Source: Strigamia acuminata (lineage: Eukaryota; Arthropoda; Chilopoda; Geophilomorpha; Linotaeniidae). Taken from it: DNA of 64,000 nucleotides. Each line of letters begins with the position of its first letter. The stretch's first letter is position 1. The stretch is taken from NCBI GenBank assembly GCA_949358305.1, contig CASHSZ010000001.1, forward strand, positions 154,501 through 218,500. Reading direction: 5' to 3'. Below, piece by piece: positions 1-12,400 of this stretch. Below the pieces are notes generated by a model. It saw only the letters and a list, made by a program, of their open reading frames with translations, did no database searches and was not told the origin of the DNA. The position numbers and the translations under genes were made by a program.

Positions 1-402
1 TAATTTATTAATGTAAATTTGATGAGCAGATTAAGTCAATTAGTGTTATTAATCCCCTTCGTATAAAGGGGCTAGACAGGCCGTGCCTGAAATATTATTA
101 AATAATGCAGCAAGCTGTTGCAATGTAGGAAACTGGGTGAAATTGTCTTGAGGAAATACAGGGATTGGGATGGGATGTCATTTGGCGAGATGAAATATGA
201 TTATTAATGGTAATAGGAGCATTGGATTGTGGAATTTGAGGGCCAAAGTAATTATTATATCTTTAGGGGTTAGATGTGACTTTTTTCATTAATTTTTTTT
301 TTTCTCTCTTTTTTTTCTCAAAATAGATTGGATTTTTTTTATTGGAAGCCATTTTGGAACTTCATTTGTAAAACTCTGGCAAAACTGAGATGGCAGCTTG
401 CA

Positions 403-465
403 ATGTCGAATCAGGGACAGCCCGAAGGGGAAATTGGTGATGACTCCTACCAGGGAATAAGTCAG
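403..465 (+). CDS. spri: spri exon 1 (putative first coding exon)
   Basis: ATG at 403 opens 21 codons ending ...SYQGISQ at a strong donor (CAG|GTGAGT at 466). The phase-0 end joins directly to the phase-0 start of exon 2, giving ISQ-LLNNIARDLD. The frame is also open upstream to a TTG at 328, and there is a pyrimidine-rich stretch with AG at 325-326, so this could instead be an internal exon with an earlier start outside the window. A 63-nt coding segment is too short to prove alone. Confidence 0.45.
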
Positions 466-3400
466 GTGAGTGATTTTGTTAAAATAAAATGTAGGTTTAC
501 TGACTGCTTGGAATTGTTGAGGTGGTTTCCAGAATTCCAGCTTCTTTTTGAGTCAAAAAGTTGTGTTTTAGGTGTTTTGGTTTTGCGATGTTATACGTTG
601 TTCGCGCCAGAAAGCTTGGGCTAGCCTGAAATTTAAATCTGGTTCTGGATGATTTAGCCTACAAAATAATTAGGCTAATGCATTTGCACCAGAGATGTGG
701 TGCAAACGTCGCAAATTAAATATGTACGATGTACGTACTGTTTTGCGATCGATGATTTCATCGCAATCGATCAGTAAGCACATGTAATTGCGTTCGGGTA
801 TGGGTACGGGTAGGGTAGGGTTTGGGGATGCCCCGGGTACGGGCGGGTACGGGTACAGAATTTTATTGGAGACGGTTAACGGGCGGGTAACGGGTACGGT
901 TTTTACGCCAATGCACATCTCTGATTCGCACCAAGAATAAAAAATCTACATATCTAGGCTAGCATGCAACCAATAGACAATCAACTGACAATATTGCGCA
1001 CGGAATTGTGGAAAGTGACATTGGCAGTTATCTAGTTCTTTGGCAATTATCTAGTTCACAAACTGGATTAGAATTATCTAGTTTAAAATTTTTTACGGGC
1101 GTCGCTAAAGTCCACTGAAGATTCAGAAGATTGTGCCTTTTGAGGGCGTTCTGGAGACCAGCCATTTTATTCCTGCCGTAAACACCAACACTTTCAAAAC
1201 ACTTTTTTGAATGCTACTACCGTTAAACCCATCTGCTCCGGATCACGAGGGAGTTTCTTTTCATTGATGGGGAAATAGCGACAACATAACCAGTTATGGT
1301 TTTGTCGGCTCAAAATGTCGAGTTGCCAAAAACTCGAGCCAATTTAGACTTTTGGTGGTTAGCGCTTGAGTTTTAAATCAATTGGATCCTGCTTTCTTGG
1401 TGTGTGAATTTCTTTCCAACGTTTGAGTGACATTTTAGTGTTTGGATTCTTTCGGTGAGTTTGGTGTGGGAAGAAGGAAAATTTGAAGGGAAAAAAAAAA
1501 TGAAAGCATTTTTTCTCAATGGAATATATTTAAAAAAAATAATAATTAATTTCACATGGTGGGAAAAACTGCAGAAGGAAAAAAAATCTTCTTGGGAATT
1601 TCTAACATTTAAATTTTAATGAAAATATAAAAAAGTATTAAGAAGTCTTTAACCTGATGGAAACAAGAATCCAAAGGTTTGTCAACATCTGTAGAGAGAG
1701 TCTTGTTTTTTTATGGCAGAGCATAAAATATATAAGCATAACTGGTTTGTTTCTTCTTTCATTTCAACTTCTCTTTTTCTGCTGGGTCTTTAAACATTGA
1801 TTTATGTTAATAGGCTTATTTTGAAAGGATTTCAAATTCTTGTCACAACCTGAGGAAATCTATAGATGAACTGGATGAAATGTTACAAGAAAAATGATTC
1901 AATTGAGTGGCTGTGATATTTTCTGATTGATTTTAGCTTTTCCTCCTTCCTTGTTTTTGTTCTGGATCTGAAATTTTTTGTTATACCGTGTTTTATCGAT
2001 TAAGAGCCGCGGATCTTATTCAAAACTGCCATTTTTGTCAGCAATTACAATTTCGGTTTTTCGTTTGTTACATTTGTTTAATGTAATAAACGAAGTCTGA
2101 ACGTCGCCGACAAAGCGTAAATTCATCGTTCGTGAGGTTAAATACGGAAACAATACCGTACTTTTGCAAAGATACGGTATCTTTCAACGTCTGATGAGTT
2201 TCAGCTAGATGGGTTAAGAAACTATGGTGGATGACTTACCCTGAGGACAGGAAGTGATGTCAAGATTATATTATAACTTTGATTAGATGGATGCCATAGT
2301 TTACTCTTAAGATTTCTGTGGGGAACAACTAGTGTGGCCATCAATCTATTACCCAGTGGTTGGTGTACTGTACAGTGCTCATCAAGCCCCAAGTGTGGAG
2401 AGGCCTAATGAGATCTGTCAGACAGCGTTCATAAATAAGTACAAATCCAGCGAAAAAGACAAATTCGGAAGCCAGTAGGTGCATTCGAAAAGTCATTTGC
2501 ATGTTGAGCTGGTTGTTTAATGTGTAAATGTCGACTTAAACGACCCAATTTTCGAGTTTAAAAATAAATTTCTGTGTAAATTCAGGTGTAAATAAATTAG
2601 CCCAAATAATAACCATAGTGGTGATCATTATTGTTGTTGTTTACTCTAAAAAAACTATAACTGATACAAAATTGTTCTTACGATCGAAATCGTTGCGACC
2701 GATCTAACGAAAATCCAAGATGGCTGCCAGCAAGACCCGATTTGAACGAGAAAACTCGTTGAACAGAGATTTAAACATGGCATGCAGGTCGTTTCTTTTT
2801 AACCAGTTTACACAACATTTACACGACATTTACACTCGTTTTGATCACCGGTGTTCAGCTGAATACCGGTGCTCGGTTTTGACGGGGAACTAAGCACTTT
2901 TTGACCGTATTCGTGCAATCGAATGTTTGACAGATTCCTCGTTCTTAAATAAATAATAATAATAATAATATATTATACATATATATATATATATATATAA
3001 ATTATTATAATAAGTCATAACTGTGCATGCTCAAGATAATCAAAAACTTGATTATATGATCGGTTTTTAACTCGTTCAAAGTTAAGAACTGATTTTCTAA
3101 TCAAGTTTTTAGAATCGGATTTTTGAAATTTTGGAATTGAAAAAGATGTTAACGGTAGTTCAAAACAACTATAGGAAAAGTGGAATTAAAAACAGAATGT
3201 TTCCTGTGTACTAATTATTGGAGTTTGTTTCATTTGAGGGTGGGTGATTATTTATGTTTTATCGCTTCAAATTCTGTCGTTTAGTCGTGTCAAAGGCTTA
3301 ATGCACAGCCAATAAAGAGTGAAACTCTTGCTTGCTATGGTTACAGCCTGGGAGTTTACTTGTTTGTTTTCAAACTCCAACTGGTGCATTTGGGTCATAA

Positions 3401-6400
3401 AAGCTTATAGTCAGTTGCAAAGTGAACATATCTCAGAATCAATACTGTTGGCAAGAACTTCAAAAACTGCTTGTTCCGGCTTTGGTTGGCCACAATCCTA
3501 ACCCATAAACATGACAACATAATACTACTAAACTTTACTACCGTTAGAATCATCAATTTATTTAACCAACCCACAGTGTTGGTACAAGTATTTATTGTAC
3601 AAAATTATTGTTAGAGACATAGTTTTGGTTTTACCTAAACGAAGCGGTTCACCGTGCAATTTGCACCTGTGGTAACCATTCTCCTGGTAATAATTGTTGC
3701 ATTTCAAAACTCATTTCTGTGGTGTCTTCCTTGTCGTGTGAATTATTGTTTTTACAAATTATGTGTATAAAATAAACATTAATTCAATAAATTTCACAAA
3801 AATAAACTAAGAAACTACAACTTCAAACAAAAAGAGTAGAAATAATGGTAATTTGCAAACATGTAACGGTAACGTAACGTAAATGTAACGGTATTGTAAC
3901 GATAACGGTAACTAGTTGCCAAATTCCAGTAACGCATACAACACTGCCAACCAGACGTGAATCGACGGGAGTTGGAGTTGATCATGATTGGTTGGCCGCA
4001 CGATTTTTAGTTATGTTGGAGTTGAAGCAGGAATTGACGCAAGCAGCTTGCGTTGCGTCTAGTGTGAACACAAGTGTGAACCTAGCTTTAAATGCACGTG
4101 CAGAATTTGATGTGCAGTCTGACTTTAGCATCAAGATACTGCAGTCCCTTTTGCGGCTTATTAACTATAACGATAACTGGTTACCAATTTGCAGTAATGC
4201 GTGCAACCCTGCCTACTAGAGAAAACAGCGAAATAGCTCCACAAAATGTCTAAACCGTGGAGAATTTTAGGTGGTGGTGAGGTTTTATTGGATTTAACAT
4301 TTTGACACATCATTGAAATGAATTGGAGCTTATCCTGTCAGTGTTTTACTTTTTTAGCTTAGCAATAAACAAAATCTGTTTTTCTAGCACCGAATAAAAA
4401 TATATTCCCTTTAATGGTGAATGTGGCAAGCACCTTATTTCCAACCTACATTCTTCACTTCCCTGGTGGAGATAATGTTGTTTGTATTAAGCAAACATGA
4501 AATAAAACAAACAAAATCACTCCTGACTTGATTTTAAGTATTTTAACCTACAAAAACAGCAATTAAAAAAATGAGGCCTTCATGCAAAGGTTATTTACAT
4601 CTTTAGCTGGGGTTCTATTGCAACAAATCACTAATTCTGACCTTGGACATGTTGATAGGTAAGACCAACCCTAGATATCATAAATGGATGGGCAAGACCC
4701 TGGATCTAATTTTTCATCCACATCCTTTTTTTTTCTTCTATGGGGGGTTAATTTATTTATTTTATTCTTCTCCTTAATTATTGGGAGTGGCTTTTGTGCT
4801 TGCATGCTTGGATTTTTCTATGAGCACAAGTTTTTCCTGTCTATTTTTTCCCCTCATAATTAGTTGGTCCAATGTATGAAAAAAATCAATAATTGCCTTT
4901 TTCTGATAGTGAATTAATAGGCCTTCATATGAAGGTGGAAGTTTTTGATTATAATTGTTTCCTTGAACCATAACTTCCTTCCTTTTTTTATCATTAAAAC
5001 ATTTTCCTGTAAACAGGGTGGAGGAAAAAATAAGCCTAATTTTGGACAACAGTGTTAATTTTTATTTTTAATAATATTTTTTTTTTTTTGAAAATTAATT
5101 GAAGGGAATTGGATTTTTTGAGTGGTTGATTTGCTTGTATATATATGTTGGTTTCAAGTGTGAACAAGTGGAGTGATTGTGGGCTGATAATCACCCTCAT
5201 TTTCACTCTGTGGTGGGCTGTGGAAATGCTGATATGAATGAGTCATGGGAATTCATTGCCAGGTTTATTTTTGTGAGTTGAGTAGCAGCAATGAGAATTT
5301 TTCAACCATCAAGCCCACAAGGGGAGAAGTTTTTGCTGATGCGACTAAATTGGAAAGTATAAGAAAATAGTTAGATAAAATATGAGGTAAGTTAAGTCGT
5401 TTTCTGATAACGTTTAAAGGCCGTTGTTTATGTCGCTTACGTTTACATGTACCCAGACAATACTGCCAAATTCAAATCATTTCAGTTTGTGTGCTTAGAA
5501 TCAATTCTTTTACGGATATTTAGTAGTTTATTTTTGAAAAATTTAATGCACCAGTAGATGAAGTGGAGCGCGAAAGATCGCCTTGCTTAAAAATGGGTCG
5601 CAATGCTAAAAAGTTTGGGAAACCCTGAAATAACGTATTCGTTATAACAAAAAGTGTTATATCGCGGTTTGTTATAAAGAGGTTCAACTGTATAACGAAT
5701 TCTTGTTATTACGAACACTTTTATGCTTCCTTGACCTGTTTGTAACGGTTATAGTCATTTTAGCGATGCTCGTTTCAGCGATTTTTACAAAAAGAAACCC
5801 ATTTTAGCGATGCTCGTTTCAGCGATTTTTACAAAAAGAAACCCAGTTTAGCGATTACGTTTTAGCGACAATATGGTAATTTTTCCATCGTGATCGACAC
5901 GTTTTAGGACGCGCATTTTAGCGATTGCTACGTTTTAACGACTCGACACGATTTATCGCGACAACAATGTACCGCTCAAAAAAATGGTTTTGCATAAAAA
6001 AACCAGTCAGGTTAGGTTTGCGGGGGGGGGGGGTCAAGGGGGGGGCCTTCTTAGGAATTAAACCTAAAATATACGTAGTTGCCGTTTCCAAAGTCGCGGT
6101 AGATTCTAATACAATAAACATAGAATATTAAAAATTGTATTAGTGCCGTTTTAGCGACCATCACTTTAGCGAACATGTCATTGTAGTGATTTTTGAGTCG
6201 CTAAAATGACGTGGTCGTGGGGTGTCGCTTCAATGAAATCGCTAAAATGAGATCGCTAAAATAAAGTACATTCGTTCGTAATAAATAGTGAGGTTCGACC
6301 TTTATAACTTAACGTCAAATGATTTTTCTTTTCATTTGACGCCATTTTAAATAAAGCACAAACGTCGATGTAATGGCGACATTTCCACTTTTCTGGAAAA

Positions 6401-9400
6401 CTGTGACCATGTAAAGTCCGTTGATGTTGAAACGGCATCGATTATGTGATTGCGACCCATTTATTTTGTATGTAATCGGGCAATTTGACGCAATGTTTTC
6501 CAATAAAAAGACGGAATCGAGAGTTGGTTGGACCAATAGCTCTTTTTCGTTTTAATAATCCATTCGAACTTTGAATGCACCTAATGAAGCTATTGTAAAC
6601 TAATTTTATGTGGATCTTTATTGCGGCTGAATGTCTGCAAATGGAGAAAGTTGCTAATTAATGCAGTCACATCATCTTTATTAGTGGTAGTGTTTAATCA
6701 ATGACAACATGGAATGGAGCCAAGCTTGATAAGAAACTGTAATGTATTGTATATGGTTACTTATTTTCTAACTTGCTTTATTATGCCTATTAAACTTCAT
6801 GGAAAAGTAGGCTGAAACCCCGTGTAGATGTTGCTTGAAGCATCAATTTTGATCATATGGGGAATTGTTATTGTTTGTTGGTTTCTGAACTGTTCAAGAG
6901 ATAACAAAGTTTACGGTTTGTGTTGTTTTTCTGGCTTTTGGGAGTTGTGGATGACGGTTGTCACTGCTGGATTAATTTTGGCAAACTGTTTTTGGTATTT
7001 TTGTTACTTGTGAATTTGTTTTAGTAGATTGTATTGAAAGTATGTTTCTAATTTATTGGAATTTTTTGTTTCACTTTTGGTGGTTTTTGGATGCTTTTAT
7101 CACTTTTTAAATCATATTGTTTCTGTACAACTTTTATTTTTGTCTTTTGAAAGATTATTTTGTTGCTGGCTTCACTTTTACCGCTTGTTTCACTTTTGTG
7201 GCTAATCTCACTTTTGTTGCTCATCTCTTTTTTGTCAATCATCTCACTTTTGTCGCTGTTTTCAATTTTGTGGCTTATCTCACTTTTGTTGCTTCTTGTC
7301 TTACTTATGTTGCTTATTGTCTCACTTTTGTTGCTTATTGTCTCACTTTTGTTGCTTATTGTCTCACTTTTGTTGCTTATTGTCTCACTTTTGTTGCTTA
7401 TTGTCTCACTTTTGTTGCTTATTGTCTCACTTTTGTCACTAGTCTCATTTTTGTTGCTCATCTAACTTGTCCCTGGTTTCATTTATGTGGCTGATTTCAC
7501 TTTTGTAGCTTCTTTCACTTTTGTGGCTTATCTCACTTTTGAAGCTCATCTAATTTTTGTCGCTGGTTTCACTTTTGTCGCTGGTTTCACTTTTGTAGCT
7601 TTTTTCACTTTTTTGGCTGATCTTACTTTTGTCGCTTTTCTCACTTGTCGCTGGTTTTACTTTTGTCGCTGGGTTCACTTTTGTGGCTTATCTCACTTTT
7701 GTTGCTTGTTGTCTCACTTTTATTGCTTATCGTCTCATTTTTGTTGTTTATTGTCTCATTTTTGTTGTTTATTGTCTCATTTTTGTCGTTTGTGCGAGGA
7801 TTTTGTCTTTCTTTTTATTATTCAAATTCTTTGGCTTGGTACCGAAGAGAAAATAGAAAGACTAGAATTCTTAAGACAGTCGCAAACGTAATGATTTTTA
7901 TGTCACTAGCTCCTTAAATTAATCCCCCTACGTCTTCGAAATCATTTTCCTCGCTGAACGTGCTAGCGAAGCTGATTACAGCGGATTTCTACTTTTGGCC
8001 TTTTTGATTTCCAACAAAAATATTACCTGAGTCCCCTCCCTTCATTGAGTGGCCCCCTTCTGCCCAACTCAGCTTCTTTCTATCATCTATATAGCAAAAG
8101 GAAACCACGGCCAGAATGTGAATGGGCTTTTGAATAATCATTGATCCCTGAGCCGCTTTTCTCCATCGCCAACCTGAAATGAACTTTTTTCCGCCTCTCT
8201 TCTCCTTCCCACTCGATACTTCTAAATGTTTTTTACGTGCCGAATTGGCAGCACAGAATAGTTTCTTTCGAGGAACTTGGCCAACTTTAAAAAATGGGAA
8301 AAGAATGAAACCAAGAAAATGTTTTGAGAGAAATTGAAAAAAAAGAGAATTTTTCTTTTATATTCCTATGGGATGTTTTCTTTCATCCGCCTTTGGCTCA
8401 TAAATTTGGATCGGTTTGTCGCGCTTAAGTCGCTGGATTTCGTCTGAAGGCGTCTTTTTTAGTTTTTTAGCGCCGGAGATAAAAATTGGATGATTTTGGA
8501 ATGCATTTCAGTTTTATCTTGAATATGTTTGTTTTCTGTTGTTTTATGAGGCTTAGATGTGGTAGATAAGTCTTTTTGGGATTTATTTTGGTTGATTCAT
8601 GATAATTTTACTGTCATGTAAGGGATGTGTGTATGGTTATGCAGGCATTGATTGTTGGCTTGATCCCAAGTTTGCAGGTTCACACAGTTAGGGGTCTTTG
8701 AGGATGTTATTCGAGAAAATGACTTGGATATTAAAGACGAATAAAATTAAATTTGGATTTTTTATTGTCGCAAGAAATGTCTTTTCTGTTCAAAAACTGA
8801 GAGTGCCCCAACGTCGCATCTACAGTTGTGGCCAAGAGTTTAGCACCACTACTGTCTCTTGCACTATTTTAATGCTGTGGTGCTAAACTATTGTCCAGCA
8901 ACAATTTGTACACAAACACTAAAAACTACTATTATTAATTACAATGTATGATTTCTTTAAATGTTTTAACATTTTCTGAGGCAGAATTTAATGCTAAATT
9001 CATATTTTGTATCAGAAAGATGCTGCAGGCTTTACTTTTTTGTCAAAACACAAAATAGTGCAAGTGTCAGTAGTGGTTCTAAACTTTTGGCCACCACTGT
9101 ACGTACGTAGATACAATTTTAAACATCCTTATTAAACATCTCGTTCATTGTGTTACTTGAGTTGGGATGTGTGCGGGAGTATCGTATTTCTTCGATGCTA
9201 AGACGCCATCGATTGAAAGACATACCCTGTTTTAGAGATGTTTATATGGGGAAAAAAGTGTGTCTTATGCCCCGTTCACACTTGAACCACTTATGTACAT
9301 AACCCGCCCACTTTTAGAAAGTCGTGTGTTCACACTTGTTCCAGTTTTTCTAAAACTCGGAACAAAATGGCGACACTTCTACAACTTGAAGTTGTAGAAG

Positions 9401-12400
9401 TGACTTCTACAACCTGACGTCACAACTCTAAGTCCCGCCCCCATTCTGTCATGTGACTGATCGTAGCAAAATCCAAGAAATAAAATGGATGCCAAATCAA
9501 TTTTTATTACTACTTTCGGCATCAAAAGTAAGTACTTTCAAAAGCATGTAAAAATTAATAAAACATATCAGAATGTAGAGAAAAAAATAAGCTTTCTTTT
9601 AAAAAAAAGTATTTCTTTCTAGCCCTAATGGTTCGTTAAATACGAACGAAAATGCGTTTCGGTCGTAAAGATAGAGTGTAAACAAGATCGTGAATTTTCG
9701 TTTCGGCCCCAAATTTGTCAACTTTTATTATGGAAAACAGGTTTAAAAAATATGTCGGTTTACTAAACTGGCATCCCTCTTTCTTTTAAAAAAAAGTAGA
9801 AGTTTCTACCTTTAATGGATCATCAGCTACGATTAGAAAAGCAAACCCCCTACCTTTCAGTGGATAACATTTTACCAGACATAAACAAATAATCTATCAT
9901 TTTTCCAGACTCAAATAATCAAGTAAAAAACGTCACTGATTTCTACATAACTAGTGAACAAGTGTGAACAGTCTAAAAATAGATCATTCACACTTGTAGA
10001 AATTAGACTTTCTAAAAGTCACAACTTCTACATAAGTGGTTCAAGTGTGAACTAGGCATGAGAATCAAAGAAATGCGATACATATGAATTGTTCGAGAAA
10101 GATGCAACTTTCTGCTAGACTAAAGCTAGGTTCACACTTGTGTTTACACTAGACGCAACGCAAGCTGCTTGCGTCCAAAAATTCTTGACGTTGATGCCAA
10201 TTCCTGCTACGACTCTAAGCTGAAGTAAGTTAAGTGACGCAACGCAAGGAAAGGTTTTGCGGCCAACCAATCACGATTGACGCCAACTCTCGTCGATTCA
10301 CGTCTGGTTGGCGAGACTTTACCACGAGCAAACAGCCGTCATTTTCGGATTCTGTAACTATTTCTAGAACTAGATCCAATTCCAGGTTTCATTGAAACCA
10401 TCTGGTTGGCCGGATGCAACATCAATTGTTTCAGCTCTGTTCACACGTGCCCTGCAGTGTGAACAGACTCTGCATTGCATTTGACTAATTTTTCCTTGCA
10501 TTGCATCTAGTGTGCACACGAGAGTGTGAACCTAGCTTTACACACAATATTCTGCAATAATCATGCTGTAAATGTTGGCAATGTCATTGGAGCTAGCAAC
10601 TTGACAACAATCTGGCAACTGTTCAACTTAGCAATTTTTGGTTAATAGAGTATAAAGATGAAGTACTTGGTTGCTGAACATTCTCCTGCTCCTCTGAATC
10701 TGTTTTGCCTGAATGCTTTTCGACGGAATCAGTTGGTTTTAAGCTTATCGCCCCGCTTTAATTAGCTGATTAAATCATTATAGAAGACCCACTTTCAAGA
10801 TAGTTCTGACACAGCCTATCTTTCTATCTCTTGTTTGTTAGCAGATATGGGTACTTAAAACCTATAAAAATGCATTGGTAAGGGAAAGATTGATAGAGAT
10901 AGAGGAAATTAGGAGCCAGGGTTGACGGACTGGAAACATCGTGAAGCTGGGCTGGAAAGCGTGCAATGCAATACCCCATATGGTTCAAAAATATATTTTA
11001 CAATATATATTGTAAAATATATATATTGTTTTTGCAGAATTAAGTATATTATTTGTACATTAACCTTTCCCACCCCAACCTAGGGTTAATTTTGACCTCA
11101 AAAAGTGTTTTTATTTTTTTTTCTTTCTGAAATTTCATGTATTTTCATTCAACATCATGACAAACAATAAAAAAAATAATAGATTTAAAATCCAAAAAAT
11201 AAATAAACGCCCGGGCTGCAATTTGAAGCTTTACGGTGTACCGTATTTCTTCGAATTAAAGTCTCCCTCGGTTCTAAATTGCGGCAAAAAATCAATATTT
11301 TGAATACGAGTCATCCTCAATTAGAAGCTGTGGGTAATATTCAACGAAATTCAAAAAAAATTACTGGTTTATGTAATTTTCTGTGAATGCAAAATTTATT
11401 TAGGTATTTTAGCTGTGTAAGTACCGGTACAATAATATAAAAATTGATAACTAAAAACATTGCCAATGTGGCTATGGTGCTGTTAACTTGCTTTGGCAGT
11501 ATGTACTAGGCATGAGAACGGGACCGGGATATTCCCGGTCCCGGTCCCGTCCCGGTCCCGTAGCGGGATACGGGACGGGACGGGACCAGAAATTTTTTAT
11601 ATTACGGGATTCGGGACGGGACGGGACCAGAAAATTCGGGACACGGGACGGAACGGGACTGGCGGACTTTCAGAAAAATAAAAAAAAACATAAAAAAACA
11701 TAAAAAATACATAAAAAAAACATAAAAATACATTAAAAAACATAAAAAAAACATAAAATAACATAAAAAACATAAAAAAAAACATAAAAAACATAAAATA
11801 CATAAAAATTTCGAGACATGGGACTGGTCGGGATCCGAAAATTTGAAATTTTCCGGATTCGGGACGGTTCGGGACCCGAAAAATTGAAATTTTCGGGATT
11901 CGGGACGGGTCGGGACCCGAAAATTTTAAATTTTCGGGACTCGGGACGGGACGGGACCCGAAAATTTAAATTTTCGGGACTCGGGACGGGACGGGACCCG
12001 AAAATTGGTCCCGTTCTCATGCCTAGTATGTACGCACCGCATACAATTTTAATTAAAGGTCGCCTTCTAGCTGCATTCAAAAATTAAAATACTTGTGTTT
12101 TAACAATTTTAGTTTAAGTGTATTTTAAGTTTTAACGTGGGTTTAAACCAGAAATGACGTCATTTTTGTTTTAAAATTGAAGTAAAACACAAAATATTTT
12201 AGTTTTTGCAATTATAAGCCGCTACTTTTAATCAAAGACGTATATTAATTTCAATGTATTTTTGAACCATCGAGAAACAAATATAACCAAATTTTGGATA
12301 CTACGAAAATAAAAAAAACCACGTCAATCACAGTATTTACTTAAATTCATCCATGTTTGCTTTCCAGATGGAGGAATTGAGCTCCCACAATGTAATGTAC

